Of a stretch of DNA of 64,000 nt, positions 17,063-25,863 are shown one piece after another. The notes beneath the pieces are model-generated. The model was not told where the DNA came from. It saw only the letters and a program-made list of their open reading frames with translations, and did not search any database. Origin of the DNA: Halorarum salinum (GTDB lineage Archaea > Halobacteriota > Halobacteria > Halobacteriales > Haloferacaceae); the NCBI RefSeq assembly GCF_013402875.1, contig NZ_CP058580.1, positions 1 to 64,000 on the forward strand, in the 5' to 3' direction. Position numbers and translations under genes: made by a program. Every line of letters starts with the position of its first letter. The first letter of the stretch is position 1.

Positions 17063-17087
17063 ATAACATCCCGGTACCATATGTTAT
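17063..17087. repeat. Inverted repeat ATAACAT-N11-ATGTTAT
   Basis: There are perfect 7-bp arms (17063-17069 and 17081-17087) in an AT-rich patch, with GGTACC inside the spacer. It lies 90 nt after the stop of the GSDH fusion gene. It could be an operator or a 3'-end hairpin. Confidence 0.5.
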
Positions 17088-17264
17088 CGAACACGACCGT
17101 CGACCCGAGATGGTCGCTTTCTCCCCCGCCACGTGCCCGAGGGAACGCGAGGACGGAGCTTCCGAGATGACGACTAACTTTCCGATCGTACGTTCGATGA
17201 AGCCGGCTAAACTCGTTCGTACGACCATACTAGCGGAAATTCAGAGCCGGATCTAACTCGCTCG

Positions 17265-17310
17265 GATATATTTACCCAGGCACAGGATATTCGGAACGAC
17301 CACTTCCGAA
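17265..17310 (+). promoter_or_regulatory. TATA-like box followed by inverted repeat TTCGGAA-N7-TTCCGAA
   Basis: GATATATTTA (17265-17274) is one of the best TATA-like matches in the window. Perfect 7-bp arms at 17290-17296 and 17304-17310 cover the expected transcription start. This is the usual placing for a repressor operator in haloarchaea. An IclR-family dimer is one candidate, because such a regulator gene lies at 20356-21126. Confidence 0.5.
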
Positions 17311-17407
17311 CACTGAGTGCATTTCTTATGCTTCGTGGCCGATATGTCCCCCTCGTCCGATGGTTTCCCGACCGGCGACGGGCCCGGCGGGTCGTGCTCC
17401 AGACACG

Positions 17408-17414
17408 CTTATGG
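17408..17414 (+). promoter_or_regulatory. Proximal TATA-like box of the FAH hydrolase gene
   Basis: CTTATGG lies about 30 nt before the ATG at 17441, which would give an essentially leaderless mRNA. Confidence 0.5.
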
Positions 17415-17440
17415 TGCCACGTGCCAACCGGTGACTCGGA

Positions 17441-18214
17441 ATGCGAAAGGTACGATTCCGGGACCCGGCGGGGAGCGTACGCGTGGGCGAGTGGGCCGAC
17501 GGCGCCGTGGAGTTCGGCGGCCAGCGGTTCGACCTCGCGGACGTCTCGCTGCTCCCGCCGACGGACCCCTCGAAGATCGTCTGTATCGGCCTGAACTACG
17601 CGAACCACGCCGCCGAGACCGACTCGGACGTGCCCGAGCGCCCGCTGCTGTTCCTCAAGACGCCGAACACCCTCGCGGGCCACGGCGACACCGTCACGCT
17701 CCCCGAATCGAGGGAGCGCATCGACTTCGAGGGCGAGCTCGGCGTCGTCATCGGCGAGCAGTGTCGCAACGTCGCCGAGGATGACGCCGAGGAGGTCATC
17801 GCGGGCTACACCTGCGTCAACGACCTCTCGAACCGCGACGACCAGCGCGTCGAGCAGAACTGGGTACGGGGCAAGTCGTTCGACAACTCCGCGCCCGTCG
17901 GCCCCGTCCTCGCCACCCCGGAGCACCTCCCGGACGGCGCGAGCATCGAGACCCGGCAGAACGGCGAGGTGCGACAGTCCTCCTCCATCGACGATCTCAT
18001 CTTCGAGATCCCGGAACTGATCGCGGAGATCACCGAACTGATGACGCTGGAGGCGGGCGACGTGATCGCCACCGGGACGCCCGAGGGCGTCGGCCCCATC
18101 AGCGGCGGCGACGAGGTCGAGGTGGAGGTCGAGGGCGTGGGGACGCTGCGGAACGACTACGTCGCCGGCGAGTTCACCGGGGACGGGACGCACGACTTCG
18201 TCCCGAACCAGTAG
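17441..18214 (+). CDS. Fumarylacetoacetate hydrolase (FAH) family protein, copy 1
   Basis: This protein has 257 residues. The FAH core starts at KIVCIGLNYANHAAE and includes GHGDTV, the acidic metal-binding motif FEGELGVVIGEQ, YTCVNDLSNRDDQ with the third acidic ligand, and GDVIATGTPEGVGP near the C-terminus. The family cleaves C-C bonds in beta-diketo acids or decarboxylates/hydrates oxo acids with Mg2+ or Mn2+. It lies convergent to copy 2 and closely resembles copy 3 (24131-24928), sharing the first eight residues almost exactly. The substrate is not readable from sequence. Acylpyruvate or 2-keto-3-deoxy sugar acid derivatives are typical. Confidence 0.88.
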   Translation: MRKVRFRDPAGSVRVGEWADGAVEFGGQRFDLADVSLLPPTDPSKIVCIGLNYANHAAETDSDVPERPLLFLKTPNTLAGHGDTVTLPESRERIDFEGELGVVIGEQCRNVAEDDAEEVIAGYTCVNDLSNRDDQRVEQNWVRGKSFDNSAPVGPVLATPEHLPDGASIETRQNGEVRQSSSIDDLIFEIPELIAEITELMTLEAGDVIATGTPEGVGPISGGDEVEVEVEGVGTLRNDYVAGEFTGDGTHDFVPNQ

Positions 18215-18286
18215 CCGGCGGGTGACCCCGTCGGCCGTCCGCGGCGGGCGGATCGGCCGGCGTCCGTCGACGCTCCCGTCGGACGG

Positions 18287-19141
18287 CTACTCCACCCGCT
18301 CGACCACGTTCGTGAGGGTCCCGACCCCCTCCACGGTGACCGACACCTCGTCGCCGTCGGAGAGCGACACGTCCTGGAAGTGCCCGACGCCCTTCGGCGT
18401 CCCGGTGGCGATCACGTCGCCGGGCTGGAGTTCCACGCGGGTGGAGACGTACGACACCAGGTCGGCCACGTCGTAGATCATCAGGTGGGTGCCCTCGTCC
18501 TGGACGACGTCGCCGTCGTGGCGCGTCTCGATGTGGAGGTCGTTCGGGTCGCCCACCTCGTCGGCGGTGACGACGGCGGGGCCGACCGGGGTCGAACTCT
18601 GCAGCGCCTTCGAGGAGAACCAGTCGAGCCACTCGGCGTCCTTCGCCCGCACGTTCTGGAGGTCCCGGGCCGTGACGTCGTTCAGCACCGTGTAGCCCGC
18701 CACGTGGTCGAGCGCGTCCTCCCTCGCGACGTGCCTCCCCGGCCTGCCGACGACCGCGGCGAGTTCGCCTTCGTAGTCGAGGTCGGTCGTCACCCGGGTG
18801 TCGTACTCGATGGGGACGCCGTGGCCGACGAGGGCGCGCCGGGACTTGGTGAAGACGAGCGGCCGCTCGAACTCCTCCCGCGTCCGGTCGACCTCCTCGA
18901 TGTGGGAGCGGTAGTTCAGCGCGACGGCGAACGTCGTGTTCCGGCGCGTCGTCGGGGGGAGCCGCGTCACCTCGTCGGCGTCGTGCCCTTCTCCCCCGTC
19001 GCCGACGCCGTCGCCGCCCGTGACCGCCGCCAGCGCGTCGTCGAACCGGCCGACCGAGTCGGTGACGTCCCGGACCGTCCCGTCCGACTCGACGCCGACG
19101 CGTCGGTCGTCGCCGTCCGTGCTAAAGTGTACCAGCCGCAT
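18287..19141 (-). CDS. Fumarylacetoacetate hydrolase (FAH) family protein, copy 2
   Basis: This 284-residue protein has a longer N-terminal domain (MRLVHFSTDGDDRRVGVE) before the FAH core. The core carries LNYRSHIEEVD, GHGVPI, DYEGELAAVVGRP (metal ligands), YTVLNDVTARDLQ and GDVIATGTPKGVGHF. It is more divergent from copies 1 and 3 than those are from each other, so a different substrate is likely. A minus-strand TATA-like box (CCTTTATG, 19170-19177) is about 30 nt upstream. It ends 72 nt from the convergent copy 1, and the aldo/keto reductase gene lies upstream on the same strand. Confidence 0.88.
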   Translation of the reverse strand: MRLVHFSTDGDDRRVGVESDGTVRDVTDSVGRFDDALAAVTGGDGVGDGGEGHDADEVTRLPPTTRRNTTFAVALNYRSHIEEVDRTREEFERPLVFTKSRRALVGHGVPIEYDTRVTTDLDYEGELAAVVGRPGRHVAREDALDHVAGYTVLNDVTARDLQNVRAKDAEWLDWFSSKALQSSTPVGPAVVTADEVGDPNDLHIETRHDGDVVQDEGTHLMIYDVADLVSYVSTRVELQPGDVIATGTPKGVGHFQDVSLSDGDEVSVTVEGVGTLTNVVERVE

Positions 19142-19250
19142 GATCCCCTGAACCGGGGCGTCGTTCCGGCATAAAGGTTCCCGTCGCGGCGGCGACGCCG
19201 GGCGCCCGGGCGAGGAGGGGCGGTCCCCGGCGCTCGCGGGCCGATCCGCC

Positions 19251-20066
19251 TCACCAGTCGGGGGCGTAGTCCGGCGAGTACTGGCGTTCCGTCCCGTCGA
19301 TGGCGTCGATCCGCTCGACTTCGGCGTCCGTGAGGTCCAGTTCCCGGGCGCGCCAGTTGTCCTCGATGTGGTCCCGTCCGGTCGCCTTCGGGATGGGGAC
19401 GACGCCCTTCGCCAGGCACCACGCCACGCTCACGCGGGCGGGGCTGACTCCCCGCTCGTCGGCGATCTCCCGGACCTCGGACACCTCCAGCACCCGGCCG
19501 TTGCCGAGCGGCGCGTACGCGACGAGGTCGATGCCGGCGTCCTCGCAGTGCTCCCGGAGCTCCCGCTGTGGGAGCAGCGGGTGCATCTCCACCTGGAGCG
19601 CCGTGATCGGGACGCCCGAGGCCTCGCGCGCCTCCTCGATCCCGTCGACGGTCACGTTACAGACGCCGAGGCGGTCGAACAGCCCCTCGTCGTGGAGCCT
19701 CGCGCAGACCTCGAACGTCGTCCCGGGGTCGTAGTCGCCCGCGGGCCAGTGGACGCCGTACAGCAGGTCGACCGAGTCGACGTCGAGTCGCTCGAGACAC
19801 GAGCGGACGTTCGCCTCGATGCCCGCCGCCGAGTAGTCGTCGGTGAACCGGGGGTGGAGCACCTTCGTCGCCAGGAACACGTCGTCCACGTCGACGTCCG
19901 CCGCCGCGATTCCCTCGCCCACGGCCGCCTCGTTGCCGTACGCTTCCGCGGTGTCGACGTGGCGGTAGCCCACCTCCAGGGCGGTCCGTACGCTCCCGAC
20001 GCACTCGTCGTGGTCCGTGTTCCGGTACGTTCCGAGCCCCGGTGCAGGGGTGCCCTGGGTCGTCAT
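19251..20066 (-). CDS. Aldo/keto reductase
   Basis: This 271-residue protein contains the aldo/keto reductase tetrad: Asp and Tyr in DTAEAYGNE, Lys in FLATKV, and His in YGVHWP. A C-terminal PIPKATGRDHI segment binds the NADPH phosphate. The family reduces aldehydes or ketones to alcohols. ATG 20066 is chosen because residue 1 then precedes the usual GLGTYRN strand and a TATA-like box (CCGTTATG, 20096-20103) lies about 30 nt upstream. The longer frame to 20171 adds atypical residues. With nearby FAH hydrolases and an IclR regulator, a role in sugar or keto-acid catabolism is plausible. Confidence 0.88.
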   Translation of the reverse strand: MTTQGTPAPGLGTYRNTDHDECVGSVRTALEVGYRHVDTAEAYGNEAAVGEGIAAADVDVDDVFLATKVLHPRFTDDYSAAGIEANVRSCLERLDVDSVDLLYGVHWPAGDYDPGTTFEVCARLHDEGLFDRLGVCNVTVDGIEEAREASGVPITALQVEMHPLLPQRELREHCEDAGIDLVAYAPLGNGRVLEVSEVREIADERGVSPARVSVAWCLAKGVVPIPKATGRDHIEDNWRARELDLTDAEVERIDAIDGTERQYSPDYAPDW

Positions 20067-20355
20067 GGGTCGATGTACATCTCCGATGCCACCGGCATAA
20101 CGGTTCCCCCGCGACCGAGGGGCGTTACGGCCGAACTCGTTCGGAGACGCCGCCGCCCGGACGTTCGGCATCGCTGAACGGGTCGGGCGGCCTGACCGGC
20201 GCCGATCGCCCGTTTCCGCCCCGCGCTCCCGCTTCGTCCTCCCCGCGTCGAACCGGGGATCCGACGAAACGGTGGCGAACCCGTTCCGCGGTCACGCGTC
20301 GGATTACACACGTAGGTCTGTCACGCTGTTTGCCGTTCGCGATGGCGGAACGGGG

Positions 20356-21126
20356 TCAGGCGTACCGGACGTTCAGTTCCAGTTCGTTGGCCACGGCGAG
20401 GAGCAGGTCCGGGAGCTCGGACCGGACGCGCTCGCCCTTCATGCGCTGGCCGGGGGCCGAGACGCTCAGCGCCCCGAGGACGCTCCCGTCCGGGGCCCTG
20501 ACGGGGGCGCCGACCGCCCAGAGGCTGTTGGTGCTCTCGCCCCGGTTGTCCGCGTACCCCCGGTCGCGGATCAGCGCCAGTTCCTCACGGAGTTCGGCCT
20601 CGTCGGTGATCGTCCGGTCGGTGTACCGCTCCAGTCCGTGCCGCTCGACGATCGAGTCGACGCGCGACTCGGGGAGCGCCGAGAGGATGGCCTTGCCTGC
20701 GGAGGTCGCGTGCAGCGGGATCCGCTTGCCGATCTCGGAGTCGGTCTGGACGGCGTCGCTCCCGAACTCGCGGAACATGTAGACGCCGCGCCCGTGTTCC
20801 TCGACGATGAACTGGGAGCGTTCGCCCGTCTGCTCCGCGAGCTTCGTCACCTTGTCGTGTGCCAGTTGGTAGGCCGGGAGCCGCGTTCTGACCCGCTGTC
20901 CGAGGTGCAGGAACCGGAGGCTGAGCCGGTACTCGTCGCCGTCCTGTACGACGTAGCCACGCCGACGGAGCGTCTGCAGGTGGTTGTGGACGGTGCTCTT
21001 CGCCAGCCCGAGTTCGCCGGCCAGTTCGGTGACCCGCGCCTCGCCGTCCTCCCCGATGCGTTCGACGACGTCGAACGTCGTGTCCGTCGCCCCTACCCCG
21101 CCGACTCCCCCCTCTCGCGATTTCAT
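20356..21126 (-). CDS. IclR-family transcriptional regulator, copy A
   Basis: This protein has about 256 residues. An N-terminal winged helix-turn-helix (VTELAGELGLAKSTVHNHLQTLRRRGYV, about 30-60) is followed by the IclR effector domain with HATSAGKAILSALPE and SLWAVGAPVRAPDGSVLGALSVSAP. IclR proteins bind small catabolic effectors and repress or activate nearby operons. I chose ATG 21126 over 21141 because TATA-like AATACTTATAC (21148-21158, read on the minus strand) is 27 nt upstream of it. Likely targets are the surrounding FAH, reductase, dehydrogenase or amidase genes. Confidence 0.9.
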   Translation of the reverse strand: MKSREGGVGGVGATDTTFDVVERIGEDGEARVTELAGELGLAKSTVHNHLQTLRRRGYVVQDGDEYRLSLRFLHLGQRVRTRLPAYQLAHDKVTKLAEQTGERSQFIVEEHGRGVYMFREFGSDAVQTDSEIGKRIPLHATSAGKAILSALPESRVDSIVERHGLERYTDRTITDEAELREELALIRDRGYADNRGESTNSLWAVGAPVRAPDGSVLGALSVSAPGQRMKGERVRSELPDLLLAVANELELNVRYA

Positions 21127-21147
21127 GGTGGATGATACCAATCAACA

Positions 21148-21158
21148 ATACTTATACT
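21148..21158 (-). promoter_or_regulatory. TATA-like box of IclR regulator A
   Basis: GTATAAGTATT on the minus strand is centred 27 nt from the ATG at 21126. It supports that start and a leaderless mRNA. Confidence 0.6.
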
Positions 21159-21257
21159 CGTCGTTCACGAGGACCGAACGCGCCCCGGGGTAGGCCCGGC
21201 GCCGAGCGATCGAAGCGGCCGGTCCCGCCGTCCGACCGGGTGGCGACGCCGCCGCGG

Positions 21258-22463
21258 TCAGTACGACCGGGGCAGGTCGAGCACCGTCTCGGCGACGTAG
21301 TTGAGCGCGAGCTGCTGGGTGACGGGGACGAGCCGCGTCAGCCGCGCCTCCCGGAGGTACCGCTCGACGTCGAACTCCCGGGCGACGCCGCGGCCGCCGT
21401 GGGCCTGGACGGCGGCGTCGGCGGCGTCGAAGCAGGCCTCCGCGGCGAGGTACTTCGCGGTGTTCGCGCGGGCGCCCAGTTCCCGCCGGGGGAGTTCGTC
21501 CGCCATCCGTGCGGACGCGTACGTGAACTCCCTGGCCGCCTGCACGCGGGCGTGGGCCGCGGCCAGCGGGTGCTGGACCGCCTGGTTGGTCCCGATGGGC
21601 CGGCCGAACACCTCGCGCTCGCGGGCGTACGCGGCTCCCCGCTCGACGGCGAGTTCGCCCAGGCCGACGCACTCGGCGGCGACGACGAGTCGCTCCTCGT
21701 TGAGCCCGTCGAGCACGTGGTAGAACCCCTCGTCCGCGGTGCCGACGAGGTCGTCGACGGGGATCCGGAGGCCGTCGAACGCCAGTTCGAAGGAGGTGAC
21801 GAACTCCCCCGCGGTCTTCGCGATCGGCTCCATCGTCAGCGCGCCCTGCCCCTCGGCGTCCTCGAGGTCGACGAGCAGCAGCGACAGCCCGCGGGTCGGC
21901 TTCTCGACGTCCTCCCTGGGGGTGGTCCGGGCGACGAGGAGGAGGTAGTCGGAGACGTCGACGCGGGAGGTCCACAGCTTCCGGCCGTCGACGACGTACT
22001 CGTCGCCCTCCCGGGTGGCGGTCGTCCGGATCGCCGTCGACTCCGAGCCGGCGGCCGGTTCGGTCAGCCCCAGCGCCTGGATCGAGACCTCGCCGGCGGC
22101 GACCTTCGGGAGCAACTCGGCCTTCGTCTCCGGGTCGGCGTACTTCACGAGCGGGACGGAGTTGTACAGGCCGCCGTGGACCGCCTGCGCGGCGCCGAAG
22201 CCGCCGCCGTTCGCCGCGATCTCCTCCATCATGATCACCGCCTCCACCGTCGAGCGGCCTGCGCCGCCGTACTCCTCCGGGACGAGCAGGCCGAGCAGCC
22301 CTGCGTCGGCGAGCGCGTCGACGAACTCGTGGGGGTACTCGCCGGCGGCGGCGCGCTCGCGCCAGTAGGCGTCGTCGAACCCCGAACAGAGCTCCCGGAC
22401 GTCCCGGCGGAACGCCCGCTGTCGCTCGGTTACCTCGACGCTACCCCGTACGGGATGGACCAT
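21258..22463 (-). CDS. Acyl-CoA dehydrogenase
   Basis: This 401-residue protein has the full ACAD layout: an alpha-helical N-terminal domain, ALGLTEPAAGSES (FAD and substrate contact), a beta domain with LWTSRVDVSDYLLLVART, then the C-terminal helical domain with GRPIGTNQAVQHPLA and QAHGGRGVAREFDVERYLREAR. The catalytic base could not be assigned with certainty. It oxidises an acyl-CoA at alpha-beta, passing electrons to ETF. The divergent amidase gene starts 124 nt away, and a minus-strand TATA-like AACTATATG (22490-22498) precedes the ATG at 22463. The in-frame extension towards 23237 is shadow of the amidase. Confidence 0.92.
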   Translation of the reverse strand: MVHPVRGSVEVTERQRAFRRDVRELCSGFDDAYWRERAAAGEYPHEFVDALADAGLLGLLVPEEYGGAGRSTVEAVIMMEEIAANGGGFGAAQAVHGGLYNSVPLVKYADPETKAELLPKVAAGEVSIQALGLTEPAAGSESTAIRTTATREGDEYVVDGRKLWTSRVDVSDYLLLVARTTPREDVEKPTRGLSLLLVDLEDAEGQGALTMEPIAKTAGEFVTSFELAFDGLRIPVDDLVGTADEGFYHVLDGLNEERLVVAAECVGLGELAVERGAAYAREREVFGRPIGTNQAVQHPLAAAHARVQAAREFTYASARMADELPRRELGARANTAKYLAAEACFDAADAAVQAHGGRGVAREFDVERYLREARLTRLVPVTQQLALNYVAETVLDLPRSY

Positions 22464-22489
22464 CTGGCGTGTGTGGGGGCGCCCAGCCC

Positions 22490-22564
22490 ATATAGTTCCA
22501 CCTGTCACTCGCAACCACCGAACGCCCGGGCGACGCCCCGGGTCGGGCGCAGGAACCTTTTTGA
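22490..22564. promoter_or_regulatory. Divergent promoter pair (acyl-CoA dehydrogenase and amidase)
   Basis: The minus-strand TATA-like box is at 22490-22498. The plus-strand box, CCTTTTTGA, is at 22556-22564. Each is about 28-31 nt from its start codon. The 124-nt gap could carry a shared regulator site, though I see no clear palindrome. Confidence 0.5.
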
Positions 22565-22587
22565 CCCGGTCGCCCGCCCCTACGGTC

Positions 22588-24027
22588 GTGACGGACGTAC
22601 ACGTACTCTCCGCCGCCAGACTCGTCCGCGAGATCCGCGACGGCGACCGCTCGCCGGTCGTGGTCGTCGACGCGCTGCTCGACCGCATCGAGGCCCGCAA
22701 CGACCGGACGAACGCGTTCGTGACCGTCACCGCCGACCGGGCCCGTGCGGCCGCCCGCGAGGCCGGGCGCGCCGTCGAGGAGGGACGGTCGCTCGGCCCG
22801 CTCCACGGCGTCCCGGTCGCGGTGAAGGACCTCGACGACGTCGCCGGCGTGCGAACGACGTTCGGCTCCCGGCTGTTCGAGGACGACGTCGCCGACGAGG
22901 ACGACGAGTTCGTGCGACGGCTGGAGGCGGCCGGCGCCATCGTCGTCGGCAAGACGAACACGCCCGAGTTCGGCCTCGGCTGTACGACGGACAACCTCGT
23001 CGTCGGGCCGACCGGCACCCCGTTCGACCCCTCGCGGATCGCCGGCGGCTCCTCGGGCGGCGCGGCCGCGGCGCTGGCCGACCGACTCGTCCCGCTCGCG
23101 CAGGGGTCGGACACCGGCGGCTCGATCCGAACGCCCGCGTCCTGCTGTGGCGTGTTCGGCCTCAAGCCCTCGTTCGGGCGCGTCCCCCGCATGAACCGGC
23201 CGAACGCCTTCGCCGACCACACGCCCTTCTCGCACACCGGTCCGATGGCCAGGACGGTCGCGGACGCGGCGCTGATGCTCGACGTGATGGCCGGCCCGGA
23301 CCCCGGGGACCCGTTCAGCCTCCCGTCCGACGACGCCGACTACGTCGCTGCCACGGAGCGACCGGTGGACGGAATGCGTGTGGCCTACAGCCCCGACCTG
23401 GGCATCTACCCGGTGGAACCGGCCGTCCGGGAGGTCGTGGACGAGGCGGTCGGGGCGCTGGCGGACGCGGGCGCGACCGTCGAGCGTGCGGATCCGGACG
23501 TCGACTGCGAGCGGGGGGACGTCCTCGACGCCTTCTACGCGTTCGCCAAGGTGCGCTGGGAGTCGCTGTTCGACCACCTGGAGGAGCAGGGGCTGGACCC
23601 GCGGGGGGCGGACCGGGAGAAACTCCGGCCGGTCACCGTCGAGACCATCCTCGAGAGCGACCCGGTGACGACCCGCGAGTACAAGCGCGCGGACGTGACC
23701 CGGACGACGGTGTACGAGGGCGTCGTCGACCTCCTCCGGGAGTACGACCTGCTCGTGACCCCGACGCTCGGCGTCGAGCCGTTCCCGCACGGCGAGCACC
23801 CGACCGAGGTGGACGGCGTCGCGGTCGAACCGCTCCGGGGCTGGCTGCTCACCCAGCCGTTCAACTTCTCCGGCCATCCGGTCGGGGCGGTCCCGGCGGG
23901 GCTCTCCGCGGACGGCCTCCCGGTCGGGATGCAGGTCGTGGGCCGCCGGCACGCGGACGCGGACGTGCTGGCGGCGAGCGCGGCGGTGGAGCGGGAGCGC
24001 CCCTGGGCGGACGACTACCCGGCCTGA
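22588..24027 (+). CDS. Amidase (amidase signature family)
   Basis: This protein has about 479 residues. It has the Ser-cisSer-Lys triad of the amidase signature family: Lys in VAVKDLDDV, the Gly/Ser-rich GGSSGGAAAA segment, and the serine in GSDTGGSIRTPA. It hydrolyses a carboxylic amide to acid and ammonia. GatA is another member type, but no GatB/GatC neighbours are present, so a catabolic amidase is more likely. I chose the GTG at 22588 because the family N-terminus (LSAARLVREI) follows at once and a TATA-like box lies about 28 nt upstream. The gene diverges from an acyl-CoA dehydrogenase and is followed by FAH copy 3. Confidence 0.9.
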   Translation: MTDVHVLSAARLVREIRDGDRSPVVVVDALLDRIEARNDRTNAFVTVTADRARAAAREAGRAVEEGRSLGPLHGVPVAVKDLDDVAGVRTTFGSRLFEDDVADEDDEFVRRLEAAGAIVVGKTNTPEFGLGCTTDNLVVGPTGTPFDPSRIAGGSSGGAAAALADRLVPLAQGSDTGGSIRTPASCCGVFGLKPSFGRVPRMNRPNAFADHTPFSHTGPMARTVADAALMLDVMAGPDPGDPFSLPSDDADYVAATERPVDGMRVAYSPDLGIYPVEPAVREVVDEAVGALADAGATVERADPDVDCERGDVLDAFYAFAKVRWESLFDHLEEQGLDPRGADREKLRPVTVETILESDPVTTREYKRADVTRTTVYEGVVDLLREYDLLVTPTLGVEPFPHGEHPTEVDGVAVEPLRGWLLTQPFNFSGHPVGAVPAGLSADGLPVGMQVVGRRHADADVLAASAAVERERPWADDYPA

Positions 24028-24130
24028 GTCGTCGACTCCCGGACGTTCCTCGCCGCAGTTCCGGCCCTCGACTGCGCCGACGCAAAGCTATATGCCGGCT
24101 CGCACCTCCGGTCCGGGCGAGGTACCCGAG

Positions 24131-24928
24131 ATGCGACGAGTCCGATTCAGGGACGACGGTGGATCAGTACGACGGGGCGAGTGGACCGACGACGACGTGA
24201 TCGAGTTCGGGGGCGAGGCGTACGACCCCGGATCGGTCGACGTCCTCCCCCCGGTCGAACCGACGAAGATCGTCTGCGTGGCCGCGAACTACGTCGAGCA
24301 CATCAAGGAGGCCGGCCGGAGCATCCCCGAGGACCTCCCGCCGCGCCCCGGCTTCTTTCTCAAGGGCCCGAACGCGGTCGCGGGCCACGGCGACACGGTG
24401 AAGCTCCCGACCCCCGCGGTGACGCCCGAGGAACTGGCCGGCCGCGAGAAGGGCGACATCGAACTCGGGCGGGGACGAATCGACTACGAGGGCGAGTTCG
24501 GCGTCGTCATCGGCGAGCAGTGCCGGAACGTCCCCGAGGAGGACTACATGGACGTGGTCGCCGGGTACACCTGCGTGAACGACGTGTCGAACCGCGACGA
24601 CCAGGACGCGGAGCGGAACTGGGTGCGCGGGAAGGCGTTCGACACCTCCGCGCCCCTCGGCCCGGTGCTCGCGACGCCCGACGAGGTGCCCGAGCAGCCG
24701 CGGGTTCGGCTCTGGCTGAACGGGGAGAAGCGGCAGGACTCGGACGACGACGAACTCGTCTTCCCCGTCGGCCGGGCCGTCAGCGACGTCTCCCGGTTCC
24801 TCACGCTGGAACCCGGCGACGTCGTCGCCATGGGCACCACCGTCGGGGTCGGGCCGCTGAGCGACGGCGACCGCGTCGAGATCGAGGTGGAGGGCGTCGG
24901 ACGGCTCGAACACGACGTCGAGGCCTGA
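24131..24928 (+). CDS. Fumarylacetoacetate hydrolase (FAH) family protein, copy 3
   Basis: This 265-residue protein is closely related to copy 1. The N-terminus MRRVRFRDDGGSVRRGEW parallels it, followed by the core KIVCVAANYVEHIKEAG, GHGDTV, YEGEFGVVIGEQ, YTCVNDVSNRDDQ and GDVVAMGTTVGVGPL. An extra segment of about 20 residues (PAVTPEELAGREKGDIELG) is inserted before the metal-binding strand. An alternative ATG lies 13 codons upstream, but the start at 24131 matches copy 1. A TATA-like GCTATATGC (24087-24095) lies about 40 nt upstream, giving a short leader. The shared DDQ loop suggests copies 1 and 3 act on similar substrates. Confidence 0.88.
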   Translation: MRRVRFRDDGGSVRRGEWTDDDVIEFGGEAYDPGSVDVLPPVEPTKIVCVAANYVEHIKEAGRSIPEDLPPRPGFFLKGPNAVAGHGDTVKLPTPAVTPEELAGREKGDIELGRGRIDYEGEFGVVIGEQCRNVPEEDYMDVVAGYTCVNDVSNRDDQDAERNWVRGKAFDTSAPLGPVLATPDEVPEQPRVRLWLNGEKRQDSDDDELVFPVGRAVSDVSRFLTLEPGDVVAMGTTVGVGPLSDGDRVEIEVEGVGRLEHDVEA

Positions 24929-25041
24929 CGGCGGCGCGGGGAACCCGGATTCGGCCGCGGCAACCCCCGTTCGTCCCGCCCGTTCCGTCCGGGCGTTGCC
25001 GACGTGCAAACGCTTTATCCGACCGTGTGCTAGGGTGACCC

Positions 25042-25779
25042 ATGAACGATGGCGCGGACGGCGAGGCGCTGTTCACGAGCGGGGTACTGGCCGCGGCGGA
25101 CGGCGTGGCGACGACGTCGGCTGACTTCGAGTCGGCCGTCGACGGCTACCTCGATGAGGTGGCGGGGCTAGACCGCGGGGGTCTCGCCGACCTCGTCGGC
25201 GGCCGGGTCGACCGGCCGGCGGTCGTCGACCCGCTCGCGGCGCTCGGCGCCGAGGATCCCCGGACCGTCGCGGAACTGTGCGCGCTCGCCGACTTCCTGA
25301 CCACGGAACCGACCCCGGAGGGGGACGACGCCGGTCGGTCGTCCGCCGACGCCGGGGGCCCGCCCCGCGACTGGCTGTCGCTGCTCCCCGTGTTGCGGCT
25401 GTTCCGCCCCGTCGAGACGCCGACCGAGGGGGTCCCCGACCCGTTCGTCCCGGTGCCTGCCGCCCACGTCCCCCACCTCACCCGGGTCTTCTCGCCCGCC
25501 GTCGTCTACGTCTGGCTGGACGACTGCGACCCCTGCGAGACGGTGAAGGCCGACCTCGAGTCGGTCTTCGAGTCGCCGCGCGAGGTGATGCCGTTCGCCG
25601 TGTACGGCCCCGACCACCGGGAGTTCCTCGCCGAGGAGTACGAGGTGACCGCCGGGCCGGTCGTGCTGTTCGTGCGCGACGGCGCCGTCGACTCCCGGCT
25701 CTACGGCGCCCAGGGCCCACGGAGCATCGAGACCGAGCTGGACGTTCTCCGGGAGTCGACCCCTCGACCGGCGCGATAG
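25042..25779 (+). CDS. Thioredoxin-like protein with CxxC (CDPC)
   Basis: This protein has 245 residues. The C-terminal third is a thioredoxin fold: AVVYVWLDDCDPCETVKADLE carries a CxxC pair near residue 167, and VTAGPVVLFVRDG contains the cis-proline region. The first roughly 130 residues are acidic, helical and unrecognised. No signal peptide is seen, so it is probably a cytosolic disulfide reductase or chaperone-like protein. The TATA-like CGCTTTATCC (25011-25020) sits about 27 nt before the ATG. It precedes the ABC transporter operon but ends 162 nt before it. Confidence 0.75.
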   Translation: MNDGADGEALFTSGVLAAADGVATTSADFESAVDGYLDEVAGLDRGGLADLVGGRVDRPAVVDPLAALGAEDPRTVAELCALADFLTTEPTPEGDDAGRSSADAGGPPRDWLSLLPVLRLFRPVETPTEGVPDPFVPVPAAHVPHLTRVFSPAVVYVWLDDCDPCETVKADLESVFESPREVMPFAVYGPDHREFLAEEYEVTAGPVVLFVRDGAVDSRLYGAQGPRSIETELDVLRESTPRPAR

Positions 25780-25820
25780 CGGACTCCGGCGGGGACGATC
25801 CCACCCCTCTCATCGAAACC

Positions 25821-25830
25821 CTTAATATAG
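25821..25830 (+). promoter_or_regulatory. Probable promoter of the peptide-type ABC operon
   Basis: CTTAATATAG is the best TATA-like element before the permease gene. It would start RNA near 25852, about 90 nt before the permease ATG and just before the 26-codon ORF at 25864. Confidence 0.45.
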
Positions 25831-25863
25831 CAGCTGGGCTGGTGATTGTTGACATACGACTCT

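Larger units (their letters stand above)
16974..17440. other. Regulatory-element-rich intergenic region before the FAH hydrolase gene
   Basis: These 467 nt contain no credible gene but are much less GC-rich than their surroundings. They hold an inverted repeat at 17063-17087, a strong TATA-like box at 17265-17274, a second inverted repeat at 17290-17310 at the expected start of that transcript, and a proximal TATA-like box at 17408-17414 serving the ATG at 17441. Two promoters in series for one gene, or a promoter for a non-coding transcript, would both fit. Confidence 0.5.
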
